Shown here: piece by piece, positions 12,688 to 24,988 of the stretch
Layout: every line of letters begins with the position of its first letter
How positions within the stretch are numbered: the stretch's first letter is position 1
Assembly (NCBI GenBank): GCA_038049695.1
Contig: CP142457.1
Coordinates: 62,430,501 to 62,494,500 of the forward strand
DNA length: 64,000 nucleotides
Reading direction: 5' to 3'
Source of the DNA: Cinnamomum chago
Taxonomy: Eukaryota; Streptophyta; Magnoliopsida; Laurales; Lauraceae
The notes under the pieces: generated by a model
Told to the model about the DNA's origin: nothing
The model's database searches: none
The model's input: the letters and a program-made list of their open reading frames with translations, nothing else
Made by a program: the position numbers and the translations under genes

Positions 12688-14200
12688 AAAGCTCATATTC
12701 TTACTCCAAGGCTCTAATACCATAGAAACACTAGTTTTTGAAACGAATCTCAATTCTTGTGTGTATGAAGAGATCCTAACTCCCAAGCACACTACTTACA
12801 AAACTTTACAGCCGAAGAGACAATCTCCAATATCAAGACAACAATCTATGGAACAGTATAATGTGCTTAGTATTGTAATCTTGAGATTCTGGATTCATCT
12901 AATAAAAAAAATCCCAATAACAATCTAATCCTAATCTAGAAATATTATGGATTTTTTTTTAGTCCGATTAATCAAATGTGATTTCATTCGATTGCTACTA
13001 TTCCTATTGCAAAGCAATGTTCCACTGTCACTTGCTGGTTTGTAATAGCGATGACCACAAGACAAGGCCCTTTTAGAAATTGGCCATTTGGTATATGTTT
13101 GATTCAAAATGAAAAAGTAAATTTCCCCTATTGTAAAAGTTATATGGACAAAGTTGTTATATATGGTAAAAATAGTTTAGGCAACTTTCTCATAAAGTAA
13201 AAGTAATGCGTACAAACTTATTTTATTGTGAACATTTTATTGTTTTAAAAATTCATGTCTATTTGAAAACATTACCATTTGGCTATAGTTTGAAAAAAAG
13301 GAAAGAGTTCTTAAAACTAATTGAATTAGACATCCAAAAATACTTTCCCAATAAAAAAGGCATAAAAAATAGGCCTGCCAAATAGAACCGTAGTTGATTT
13401 TAAAGTTTTAACTATGATTTGAGTTAAGATTCAACAAAAGGAGATGCTTAAGGTGGTTAATGTGATGCTTAATTAGTAGAGGAGCAATGAATTGGAACCT
13501 AAATATGGGCTAAAAGGGCCTCATGTTCATGGCTTTTCTCATTAACGAGGAGTTAAGATGTTAAATATTGGAGTGGAAACTTTCAACTCTCAATTAGATT
13601 GGATTATTGATTACTAATGAAGCTTTGTGGCTTTGCCACTATGCTAAAGTAAAAAGTAGCTCTTATTAATATAATGTGGTAGCGCTCACTTTATAATTAT
13701 TTTGGCAATTGAAAAGACTCTTTAATGGTGTGTTTGTTTGCATTAGATTAGCATCAGATTACATAGGACTTGAATCCACAGGATCACAGTGAAATGAGTT
13801 CTATCAAAGGCTTATTAAATAGGTGATGGGTAAATGATATAAGGTGGTGGGTGAGGGATATAGAATGGAAATGTAGATGGGCCAGGTATTTGCGTTTATG
13901 TCATGAGAGGAATTCACAATAGAGAGGAAAATTGTTTTGATTTTCCGTGTAGCCTATTTTTCAATTGTTTAGTTCGATACTTTTTTCTAGCCATAAAAAA
14001 AAAAAAGATAAAATGATTTTCTTCTACCGAAAGGATTTCCTATTTCATGGGTAGGAATGTAAGATTCCTCTCTTGAGGAAATAGAAACCGAGGGAGAGTG
14101 AAGTCATCTCTTTGCACAAACACACCGTACTTGATAGCTATTTTTGTGTAAATTCATTTGATGTTCAATTCTAAATAAATAAGCCCTCATCACATTTCAT
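12688..14200. other. AT-rich intergenic DNA
   Basis: I see no gene, RNA gene or clearly bounded element here. Confidence 0.5.
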
Positions 14201-14671
14201 AATAGATTTAGGGGTAGCAAATGGGTCGAGTTGACAAAGCATGTCTATGGGTTGAGGTTCAACACGTATTCGACCCGTTTTTAAAAATGGGTGTAACTTC
14301 AACCCGCACCTACTGTGGGTCAATGCGATTTGATCCACATAAACTGCATTCAATGTCAATCAACCCATTTAAGCTAGCCTAACCTATAGGAACATGGCCC
14401 AAAACCAAATCGATTTCAAATATTAAGGCTACATTTGAGTAAAATTGTAGGAGGAAACAAGCTCAGCTCATTCTATATAAAGTAAAATATTATAAGTAAG
14501 AAAATATCAAACCACCAAATTATTTAAATGAATTTATGTATGTAGGTCGGCTCGATCCTAAACTAACCACGTCCTGTGGGTTGACCTTAACTCAACCCGT
14601 TTTTATTGTGGGTCACGTTATGCGGGTCTGGTTGGGAGGTTGGGTAAGATATTTCCATCCCTAAATAGAAG
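14201..14671. mobile_element. hAT-like MITE, copy 1
   Basis: The body is 14209-14663 (455 bp). It starts TAGGGGTAGCAAAT and its right end reverse-complements to TAGGGATGGAAATA. The 8-bp flanks AATAGATT and AATAGAAG match at six positions. Both subterminal regions are full of GGGT/ACCC words typical of plant hAT MITEs. A diverged copy lies at about 16689-17200. Confidence 0.65.
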
Positions 14672-15827
14672 GAAGCCCTATGCATGATGAATACCCTAAT
14701 TCTAAATACTTTTAGAATTTTTTCAGACCAAGGCTACCTGGATAGCAGGTTCACAATTCGCAGTCTCTGGGTCGTGGACTCGCTGTTTATCTCATGTCGG
14801 TGGTCTAAAAAATGAAAAAGTGATGAGATAATTCATATTTTTGGAGCTCATGAGCTAATTATTCTAGGTCGGAACAAATTGATAGGTTCTCCTTTTTTTT
14901 TACGTCCACAGGCCCCTCCCACCTGACGACATGGGGGAACAAAAAGAAAAGAGAGTGATAGACTTTCTCTCTGTCTTTTGGCATATTTTTCTCCTATGTT
15001 TCTTGTGGAAATATTTTGGGTGCACCTTATCTCGTTTAATTAGAGCTGGTGAAGGACTTACATCTTTTTGACTGGTGTAAAAACAAAGAAGATTGACTTG
15101 AAGGTTGAATAACTTTTATCACTTGGACTGGTTTTTGTCAATTCCAAACAGAGCAGAGATGCTCCCATCACATGCCAAACAGCTCATCTCTGGGTTAATT
15201 TCAAAAGAAGATAGAAAGCATTCAAAATCATGGGTTTGAGTAGGTACAGACCCATTGACTCATTTACGATGACTACAACGACTCGAAGTCTAGATTGGTG
15301 TGGGGGCAGGGCTTGACTACCCCTCGTTAAACATTGGCCTTCATTCATTGATCATCAGAGCAGAAGGTTCCATGAGAATTCCTACCCATGGGTACGATCA
15401 AATGCACCCAAAGTAGGTGCCATTCAAGGATTTTAACTTATTTTCATCCCAAAAAAATATTACCTTTAACTGTTTGGTAATTTTACTGCCAAGTAAGGTG
15501 AAGTGAAATAAAGTTAAGCATCAAACTGTGCCGATCACCATTCAATTGTATGGCGAAAATGGCAGTACTCAAAGAGTCTCTCTCTCCATTCAACAAGTAA
15601 AGTAGGAGTTGTTAGGATCCTTTAATTAAGGTTGTTTAGGATCAGACCCTGTCCTATGAGCCATTAGGGCCGAAATTTGAACAGTATAGATTGAGGTTGG
15701 CAATCAGATGCCATGCATGTTGAAGATGAGTTGCCTCAGTCAACAACGTTTTGTTTTGTGGAAGACTGACTTTGGTCTGGATCCAACACCATTTCTCATT
15801 TGTTTAACAGAGCACTACCTGGGATCC
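14672..15827. other. Intergenic DNA
   Basis: No gene or bounded repeat recognised. Confidence 0.5.
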
Positions 15828-16025
15828 CACAGTCCTCATGGGGACGGGGCCATGGTCCGGTCCCCAGAGGTTGTCCAAGTAGCATTACCCTTAACAGAGG
15901 TGCTGCTTGGACCGAAATGGGGGACCGAACCATGGCCTGATCCCCCATCCGGACCACAGAATCCCAGGCTGCTGTGGTCCGGATGGGGGATCGGGCCATG
16001 GTTCGGTCCCCCATTTCGGTCCAAG
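15828..16025. repeat. Three-copy alternating inverted repeat, long hairpin
   Basis: The arms 15906-15959 and 15972-16025 are 54 bp each and reverse-complementary with a single mismatch, around a 12-base loop (AATCCCAGGCTG). A third, more diverged copy of the same unit lies at about 15828-15879 in the orientation of the right arm. The region is much more GC-rich than its surroundings. Transcribed RNA from either strand would fold into a nearly perfect hairpin. The ORFs read through it are by-products of the repeat. Confidence 0.85.
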
Positions 16026-16057
16026 CGGACTTAACGTTTGTTTAATGCATCCATCTG

Positions 16058-16058
<1 letters not shown>

Positions 16059-16088
<30 letters not shown>
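16059..16088 (+). repeat. (AAT)n microsatellite
   Basis: About ten uninterrupted AAT units. Confidence 0.95.
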
Positions 16089-16688
16089 GATAGATGCTCT
16101 TCTTTGGATTTACAGGACCAGAAAAAGTGTCACTTTCTTCTTTACAATGATGGTTGTTGAGATTGACTAGAGTCCCTTTTCTATTTATTTGTCAAATCAA
16201 GCTCTATCCCAATAACCCCAAAATCCAAAGGGTAGCTAATTTGATCTAGAGTTACAATTTGCATACGAAGGTTGTAGGTTTGAAAATGTACTATCACACT
16301 GAGCCTCAAGAAAATATATCCGGCTTCTCTCTATCTTTAGAAAGATTAGTCTAGTCAAAAGGGTTGAAAACCCTCCGATAGCGCACAAAAAAAAAAAAAA
16401 AAAAAAAAAAAAGGCTCTCTCCGAATCAAATAACAATAAGAAGCCCATCTGGTTGGGCCCTTGCAGGACCATTGGTTGAAAACTGCACCCGATCAGATGG
16501 CCCAGATGTGAGTTTAACTTGATCTGATGGCCCAGATCATACCTGACCAGCAAAGCCTGCAAAGGTATGGTCCCTCCACAAAACAATTCTCTACAGTACG
16601 TGTTAGAAAACTTCATAGCACCCAATGCTATAGTTTTGAAAATTGACATGGTAGTAGGTGAGGTCCACTCAAACCACAAAAAACAAGT
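16089..16688. other. Intergenic DNA with poly(A) tract
   Basis: Holds a 26-base A tract at 16387-16412 and a short direct repeat of GATCAGATGGCCCAGAT near 16491 and 16521 (the second with one change). No gene seen. Confidence 0.5.
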
Positions 16689-17200
16689 CCAGTAACTCAA
16701 TCCGCACCTGAAGCGGGTCAACCAATCTGACCTGCATAATATGGGTCAAGTGGTCAACCCATTTAACCAGATACGGCGACACAACCTTTAGAATTTTGGT
16801 TCCAATCTAACACATTTCGAATATTAAGGCTATATGTAAGTTAAGGTATAGGCCAACAAGCCCGGACTATTCTATGCAAAAAAAAAAAAAAAAAAAGACT
16901 ATTTTATGCATCAAATTATTTGTGTCAAATGCATAGTTGAGTGGTGTTGGCAACTCGGTATCACATTGTCCATGTCTAGGGATTGATCATTGGGTCTTTA
17001 GGTCGGTAGTATCACTCCTAGTTAGTGGGCCCATCGAGCAAAAGCCAAAAAAATATCAAACCATCAAATTATTTAAATGGGGTTAGATATGGATCAATCG
17101 GTCCTAATCAAACACATTTGAACAGGTTAAGTAAGTTGACTTTAACCTAACTTATTTAACGGGCTGGAATAAATTGCCCGGTGACCTGTTCACATATATT
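16689..17200. mobile_element. hAT-like MITE, copy 2, with nested insertions
   Basis: Matches copy 1 at 14209-14663 in order, including the TTTCRAATATTAAGGCTA segment and the ATATCAAACCA..AAATTATTTAAATG segment. It is interrupted between about 16879 and 17050 by sequence absent from copy 1: a poly(A) tract and a roughly 140-bp segment with a pol III A-box-like TAGTTGAGTGG. The outer ends are worn and approximate. Confidence 0.5.
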
Positions 17201-18497
17201 ACATGTCAGATAACGCAAGACGAATCCAAGAGAAATATTTGCTTTTCTATTACAATCACCCATTCTACTTCATAATAGGATTAACTGATTCTACCAACAT
17301 GTCTCGTATTTATACGGAGGTAGGCATGAGCCTTTTAATTAGACTTGCCTGCCTAGTACATGTGAAATGATAATTAATTAAACAGTGGTATGTTTAATCA
17401 TCATAACTTTTGAACTTAGGTCGGTCTTCATTCATCAGGCCCAACAAACAATTCATGTGGTTTAGAGGAAATGACTAGTCCAGTTCCCAGGAAGGAATAT
17501 TCATGACGCCATCAAATCCGTGCTCACGCGGTGTACACTAATAACTTCCTCGTTAGCCGCTGCAACGTCTATAGTCAGCTTAGAAGAAGGAAGGAAAAAA
17601 AAAACAAACAACAGATTTTCAAAGACTCCAAATGATCCAAATCAGACGAAACGCGGGGACAGAAGAAGCGTGTAGACCAGGAAACAAAGAGAGAGAGAGA
17701 ATTGAAGGAGGAGAAGATAACTGAAACCCAAAATCTAACAAGTATTCTTTGATTCTCTTTATCTATTTTCTTCCTCTACATCACAAAAAAGGAGCTCAAA
17801 CTCCCACGTTTTCATTGCATTTGGATTTGTTTGCTTTCTCAGTCTATCTTTTTGGATTCGTTTCTCTCCTGGGTTTTCTTTCTGTCTATCGCTTTTTATC
17901 TGGGGTGTCTTTCTTCTCTTGTTTTGTAGCTTTATTCTCCTTCTTCTTCTTCTTTTTGTTTCTGTGCCTTTTTCTTAGAACAGCTTGTGCTTGTTTGCTC
18001 ATATGGTTTCTTTTTAGACAGAGTTGAGTTGATTTTGGTATCTGTTTCATCTATATTGTTCTTTTGCCTTTGCTGTTTACTTGTTTTTATGATTTGGGTT
18101 TGTTTTTGTTGTTCTTGGCTTTTGTTCTTTTGGTTTCTTTGAGTATTTTCCTGGTTTTCCATCTGGGTTTCTACTTTTTACTGTCTCCGTTTATCTGTTC
18201 AACTTTGTTTTCTTCTGGGCCTTTTCCTTAACACTGTTTTTCCTTGGTTTTTTTATTTTATTTTATTTTATCTGGGCTTTCTTTGATTCCCTGTCTTTTC
18301 ATGTTCTCTTTGTTTTTCCATTGGTTAGTGTTCTTTCAGTGATGATCAATTCAATCAACGCATTTATTCGGAGTTTGAGAGGAAGAAAGGGTGGAATTGG
18401 AGAGACCATTTCTGGGTGCTGGAGATGATTTGAGCAGGCATAGCCAGGTGCTGAGATTAACCCAATTCCAAAAGCCTTCAAAAAAATTTCGACAAGG
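17201..18497 (+). promoter_or_regulatory. Probable promoter and 5' leader of the kinase gene
   Basis: The stretch from about 17640 to the kinase ATG is markedly pyrimidine-rich, with a short GA run near 17688, as is common in plant leaders. The small ORFs in it are low-complexity. I could not place a TATA box or a leader intron with confidence. Confidence 0.35.
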
Positions 18498-21400
18498 ATG
18501 AAGTGTTTTTTCTATTTCAAGGAGAAATCCAAAATCACGGAGCGGAAATCTGCTCCAGAGTTGAAGGAAGGAAGGAAATCTGATAATTTGCCTTCGAAAC
18601 GGGCAAGCAAATCTTCTAGCTCTATGGGTGGTACCATGTCACCTAACCGCAGCTTGCCGGAGTTGTTTGAAGAAAAGGCGCACAATTTGCGCGTGTTTTC
18701 ATTAGCAGAGCTGCGGAATGCCACTAATGATTTCAGCAGATTGCTTAAGATAGGGGAAGGTGGGTTTGGTAGTGTTTACAAAGGTTTTGTCAGGCCTGCT
18801 GATGGTAACGAGGATCGGATTGTGGTCGCTATAAAAAAGCTCAATAAAGATGGTTTACAGGTATGGAGTACTGAGATTTCTTTTCTTCTTCTTCTTCTTC
18901 TTCTGCACCTTTTCTATATAGAAATTTGAAATGATGAGGAATTGAATCTTATTCTCTAATTAACATGTTCCTTTTTTGTAGGATTGATGAATGTTATATT
19001 CCTGTTGTCCTTTTTCCCCCCAATGCTAGTCATTGCTTCTGTAGGATTTTAATGTTACACCTGATGCTGATTTGGAGATGTAGAATTGTAGATTTAAATT
19101 TAGATGATGTTCTTTTAACCCAAGGGAGATTGGTTTTGTATTCCAAATTCTACATGATCTCTTACCAGCACAATAGAGGAGAGACACCTTGATGGACTTT
19201 GAAAACTGCACATGTCATAGATAGAGGAAAACATTGTTTTCTGACTTCAAAAGAACAATAGCTATAGCATATTAACAGTTTGGCTGAAGATAAAGAGTTG
19301 TTCAATAGGAATCAGCCATCGACCAACACTTCTTATGGCCTGTTACCTAGTCTTGATCTTCATTGCTCCATCAACAACGGACTCAACTGCTACTTTGGTT
19401 ATCCATTATGACAATTATTTTTTGCTACAAGGGGTCCTCGAACTCACGGACTCACACACACCCATGTCTCTAACCAACTCAGCTCCAGCTGGGGACGTCC
19501 ATTATGACAATTGATTTGATGCTCTTCCATTGCATTTTCCCCTTAGCCCTCCTCCTTTGTTTTTTTGGGGAAAGTGACTCATATTACTTTTACTGTACAT
19601 TGAAGTAGAATTTCCAGCCATCTTTCATTTTCCATAAAATTACTGTGGTTTGTCCCCTATAGGATATAAATCTTGAGGTGCGTTTTCACTTATCTGATGT
19701 CTATGTTGGCTTTATCTTCAATCTAAATGTCCTCCAACCATGCCTTGGATGTGTGAACTGAACATATTGAGAGGTGGACTACACCTTATCATGGGAAGTG
19801 GCACTAATGATAACATTTTGCTTTCCCATCACCACCTCTAAGAAAGAGACAACCAACAACCGCATCAACCGCAAAAAAGAAACATGGTCTGTATCAGCTT
19901 GGAAAGCTCTCATCCAATGAATCTTAAATAGTTGCTGTGATTTTCTGCTTTGGGTAGTCCACAGTGGCGCCCAGTAGAAAAGCAGTTTGGATTGTTATTG
20001 AAATGACCTACTGGGATGATTCATAACTAAGTCTCAACTTTTTTCTTTAATGACTTTAGTCAACCACATCCCTAAATATTTTTCTCTTTTTTTTCTTTCT
20101 AATTATAGCAAAATCTGTTTTATTAGTTATTGTTTTGATTAGTTATTGTTTATCTTCATCTTTTGATTTGTCAGGATATATCACTTACATTGAACTAGAA
20201 AATACCTTTACACACGGGAATGAATAAATGAACAGAAACACTGCGCTTTTTAAAAGTTTTTTATTTTCTTCACTGATTACGTTTTTCAAGAATGGATACG
20301 AGGTCTGATGCATTTTTTTAGAGGCTTAAAAGTCATCCCTAAGAGTCGGGACATTCCAGTATAGCTTGCTAATTTGTCTTCCTTGAGAATACAATTCTTC
20401 TTTCTTTTGTACATAAAGTTGATTGAGTGGTAGCTTGGTTGGTCACTTGCAGCCCAGTTGTTTCTATAATGGTCTTGTGAATATAATTTTTTTTTCCTTT
20501 GTTTTTAGGGACATAAACAATGGAAGGCAGAAGTTCAATTTCTTGCTGTTGTTGAGCACACAAATCTTGTAAAACTCATTGGATATTGCTCTGTAGATGG
20601 AGAGAGAGGGATCCAAAGGTTGCTGGTCTACGAGTTTATGCCCAATAAAAGCCTCGAAGATCATCTCTTCAACCGGGCATTGCCTGTTCTTCCATGGAAT
20701 TTAAGATTACAGATCATCTTGGGTGCAGCTCAAGGGCTCGCCTATCTGCATGAAGGGTTAGAAGTCCAGGTAACTTAGTTCACTTTTATCAGTTGACTGC
20801 AAAACAGAAATTGATCACATTATGCTCTAAATGATGTTAACAAACTATTGAAAATTTTAAACATCTTATTTTAAAATATTGAAGTTCTTAGACAAAGGGT
20901 GTGCTTCCAAATTGATCATTATCTGTTCTGGTGTGCATTCAATTGGACTTGCATTAGGTGTGATTCTGTTTCTTGAGTTTCTGCTTGGAAACAACATTAG
21001 CTATGAGTAATCACTTATTAATCTTGATTATAAATTTGTGCAAAAGAAGGAAGAAATAGACTTTTCAGATTGATTAATCTTGGTTTCTATTATATATAAA
21101 TTAATTGACCCAGGCATCTTAAATAATCCTTTAGTTGAAGGATCTGTCGGGGACTCTTAGTTGATGAGCTCTCTATAAGAAATCTGTGGACGACAATACC
21201 CTTTAAATGGTAGAGTTAATCTAGCTCAATCTTACGGAGACATGTAGGATATGAATTTAAATGAGAATCTTTCTTTTCACTGAATCAAATCAGCTTTCTG
21301 ATCTAGGATTTTTGTTGTTTTTCGGTCATGGTATTTTTAACTGCCAAAATAAAATGGTATGTGTGCTGGTTTCAATCCTGCTCTGAAACTGAATGTGCAC

Positions 21401-23020
21401 AGTGTTGCGCTAATCCTCTTACATAGGACATAAATACCAGCCATAATGGCTGATGTATCAGTATATACTGTTCCAGCTAAAATATTCTTTAAATATCTCA
21501 GTCTAAACTGAAGTCCAACCTATAGATGAAAGCAGAGCTAATCTGAGCAAGATATCAGCCTCTTTTTGTCACACTGATTTATGTTGGTTTTGGGGCCGGA
21601 CCATCGTGGTACTTCCGATGTTTCTAGTGCTTGTATCCAGTATTTCCATTTTGTAGTTAATTTATTGTTACTTGTTTTGAGCAGGTCATATACCGGGATT
21701 TTAAGGCATCAAACATACTTTTGGATGAGGAGTTCAAGCCTAAACTTTCGGACTTTGGGCTAGCTAGGGAGGGGCCATCAGCAGGGCACACTCATGTATC
21801 CACAGCAGTAAGTTTGTGTTATATGAGCAGTCTACAGTATCCATTGCTGTTGTTTTCTATCTCAGTCATGAAGCATTCTTTACTATGGGCCGTGATGGGA
21901 TTGCTTGTGGAAAACTAAAGTTAAAAAAAAAAAAAAAAAAAAAAAAGATTCTCAATAAGGTGGTTGAACATGCCAAGTGGAATTTTGGGTGAAATTGGAT
22001 GTATCCATATTCTCAAGGGAGATTTGGGATGTTTATTTTGGCGTATAGACTTGTTCACCAATCACCATTAACAAATGTGTTCAGTGATTTTAAAGTACAG
22101 GCATTCCATCATTCTTTCGAATGTATACATTCCACAGTGAATCTGGGAATCACAGAAATTGGAAACCACATGTTAGTTAGACCTTATTTTAAAAACAATT
22201 TTGCTCCCAAAACGAAATGGGTGATGGGCTGGAAAACTACACAAGTATCTTCCCCAATGAGGTTTAATATTCCCAAGCTGCTTCAAATGCATGGTGCTAG
22301 TGAATCCTTGCTGTATGTTTTTCAGGGCTCCTTACAGTTTTGGTTGCATCCAGATGCACCTTTGATTATGTAACTTGGTTATCATCTAATTTCTATGTCG
22401 GAATTGAATTAGCATTAGCAAGAAAACTACAAGTTCTTCACCAAGCTAATGAGCCAATCTATTGTGATCAGGTGGTAGGGACGCATGGGTACGCTGCCCC
22501 AGACTACATCGAGACGGGCCATCTTACTACGAAGAGTGATGTGTGGAGTTTTGGCGTGGTATTGTACGAGATCCTTACCGGAAGGAGATCATTGGAGAGG
22601 AACCGCCCAAGGATTGAGCAGAAGCTTTTGGACTGGGTGAAACAATTTCCAGCTGAAAGCAGGAGGTTTTATATGATAATGGATCCAAGGCTAGGAAAAC
22701 AGTACTCCCTCAATGCTGCACGGGCAATTGCAAAGTTGGCAGACAGTTGCCTGTCCAAGTACTCAAAGGATCGCCCCAAGATGAGTGAGGTTGTCGAAAA
22801 ATTAAAGCAAGCGATTGAAATCTCAGAAACTGGAAGCCCCCAAGAGGTGACTGCTGAATCTTCTGCAACAACTGACTTGGACATTGATAAGAAATCAGAT
22901 CAGGTTGATGGCTCTGAATATTCAAGGAGGCGGATGGCCCACCTTGCGAAACTGAGGGAGAATGCTAATGCTGTGGGTAGGAGAAGATTTACAATTATGC
23001 AGAGTGCAAAAGAGTCATAG
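18498..23020 (+). CDS. Receptor-like cytoplasmic kinase, RLCK-VII (PBL19/PCRK-like)
   Basis: Four exons, 18498-18860, 20509-20769, 21685-21807 and 22472-23020, join in phase to a 431-residue Ser/Thr kinase. Visible motifs are the Gly loop GEGGFGSV (86-93), Lys113 of VAIKK, Glu129 of the C helix, the catalytic loop YRDFKASN (211-218; Tyr replaces the usual His, typical of this family), DFG (231-233) and AAPDY in place of APE (257-261). The N-terminus [12 protein letters not shown] and the overall plan resemble RLCK subfamily VII-4 (PBL19, PBL20, PCRK1/2), which relay signals from pattern-recognition receptors to MAP kinases. There is no Gly2 for myristoylation; Cys3 could be acylated. All introns are GT-AG. 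Residues 1-60 and the tail after about 365 are low-complexity and likely flexible. The exact orthologue is uncertain. Confidence 0.93.
19402..19512 (-). mobile_element. 81-bp tRNA-like SINE or retroposon in kinase intron 1
   Basis: A perfect 15-bp duplication TCCATTATGACAATT at 19402-19416 and 19498-19512 brackets 81 bases. On the minus strand they contain an A-box-like GAGCTGAGTTGG, a B-box-like GAGTTCGAGGA and a short A-rich 3' end. This is the signature of target-primed insertion of a tRNA-derived transcript. It is too altered for a functional tRNA. Confidence 0.75.
21919..21946 (+). repeat. Poly(A) tract in kinase intron 3
   Basis: Long A run in the intron. The ORF that follows it is not coding: it spans intron and lacks family similarity. 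Confidence 0.8.
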
Positions 23021-24715
23021 TTTTTGCTGGCATGCAGTGCTATCTTTTTTTCTTTCAAATCCTCAGCCTCAGGTATACTGCTTTTGTGACTGAATCTCTT
23101 ATAAGTCATGTTATTGCGAATTCAAGAATTTCAGTTTTGATATCCTGTCTTGTATATATATTGAGATGAGAACTTGTATGTTTTCTAACTATTAAGTAAA
23201 CCATGTATGGAATGATAGGAGAATGTGACAAAATCCCTTTTCAGATTTGACTAAGATGAAATATCTCATGTGATCTCCACTCATTAGTCCTGAATTTGTA
23301 TGAAATCATATTTGGACCATGGCAGTTGGCCAACCAAGTAGTGAGTCTATTGAGCTGATCTTGGCTTTTCCATTCCATTCTTGTGTTGTTGTCATTGGGT
23401 TTTTTATGATGAAATACAGTGATTTTATTTATTTATTTATTTGGGGGGGGGGGGGGGGGGGGCATTCACTTGGTGAATAGACAAGATATATATTGCTTAG
23501 GGGTCCCATGGGGACAGCCAGGGCCTTACTATCAGATTGGCTAAATAAATACATGGCCAGGTGGCCCTACTATGTACCTGTTATGCTATGATTTGTTACT
23601 ATCCAACCATTAGTTTCGATTGGGACCTGAGTCAAACCGATTGGATGGTGCCGGGATTGCTTTTTCAAACTTTTTTTTTTTAAGGTTGTGGAACGATGGA
23701 TTCACCAGATGCATGCATGTGCGAGAAGACCTCTCAACTCAAATGGGACCACAATTTCGACTTGGGGGAACTTACTCATGATTAATGTCCCCCATCCTGT
23801 TGTGCAATTTGCTGTCCATCACCTCCCTTTGCAAGAAGTTAATACTTAATAGTCCACCTCTTATGCTATCCATATATTACAGTCAAAGCTAATCAATGAT
23901 CACACAGCTGGTCACCTCACAATGTTAATAGAATGAGGGTCCGGACTCAACATCTTATCACACATTCATCTGGTTTTGGGAATTACCCTTTTTTTCCCAT
24001 CATTGAGATCAATCCAAGAATGATATTTGGGAGCAGGCTGCCAATTTATTGGAGTAGGGTTTGATTGGAAGGCTTCGATTCATACAGAGGGGCTCCAGTG
24101 TCCCATGATGAGAACCATTGATGTCAGTTTCTTTTTGGCTTTTTAAAATTTCTGGGAGAACCATCAATGTTATTGCAATATCCTCCTGGGAAAAAAAGAG
24201 GATTCTGTGTTAAAAAAGAGAAATACTCGAAAATATTTTTTCTCACAGCCCACTATATTTTTTCATTTTGAACCACACTTTCTTAGATTAAAAAAGAAAC
24301 TAATTTTTCGTAAGAGAATGAGATTTTGATTTTCCATGCGGGAGGTAGGAAAGTAGCACTCCACTGCATGCACCTAGAAATGGAGACAGTGGGGAGCTTC
24401 TTAGTTACATAGGGATGTTAGTGCGTTTGGGTGACTCTCCCAACATACTTTTCCCTGTTTATGATCAATTTACATATTTGTGCTACATTGGAAATTCAAA
24501 CATGTACATTTCTACTCACACACCATATCTCAACTAGCTGATGTACAGCTTGGAAGAGCAATTTACATGTTTATTAGTAGAAAAAAATTACAAGAAAGCT
24601 TTCTAACTCAAGAAATACTAGACAATTCTAAAATTGAAAACGCTTGATACTAGGACATTTATCAATTTATAGAAAAATGTCATGGACCTGTCACAGGATT
24701 TGGAAACAGACTTCA
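23021..24715. other. 3' flank of kinase and intergenic DNA
   Basis: The first 200 bases are probably 3' UTR. A run of 20 G residues lies at 23443-23462. No gene seen. Confidence 0.5.
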
Positions 24716-24812
24716 TGATGATGATGAAAATTGTTAATACAAGGTTTTGATGATGATGTTGAAAATCGTTAATACAAGGTTTTGATGATGATATGATGAT
24801 GATGAAAATCGT
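24716..24812 (+). repeat. Short tandem repeat, TGATGATGATGAAAATCGTTAA unit
   Basis: About two and a half imperfect copies of a unit containing GATGATGATG..GAAAATCGTTAATACAAGG lie just before the MULE. Confidence 0.75.
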
Positions 24813-24988
24813 TAAGTGATTTAAATAAAATTTAGCTCAGGTATAATCTAACATTAAAACCTTTTGAGGAAATTACGGGTAAAATCCCCGTAGGACTGCA
24901 TACGTCCCAGCAGGACCTAGTTTTATGTTCGATACGGGAGGGATCCTCGTGTGAACTTTTTTTCCTTTTTTTTTTGTCGTTTTGCGAT

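Noticed and set aside
15708..16034. Overlapping ORFs on both strands around the hairpin
   Set aside because: They read through the GC-rich inverted repeat and show only repeat-derived residues.
16236..16721. 161-residue minus-strand ORF
   Set aside because: It runs through a poly(A) tract and MITE sequence, with no domain.
21999..22373. 124-residue ORF between kinase exons 3 and 4
   Set aside because: It lies inside a GT-AG intron whose removal joins conserved kinase sequence (STA|VVGT) perfectly.
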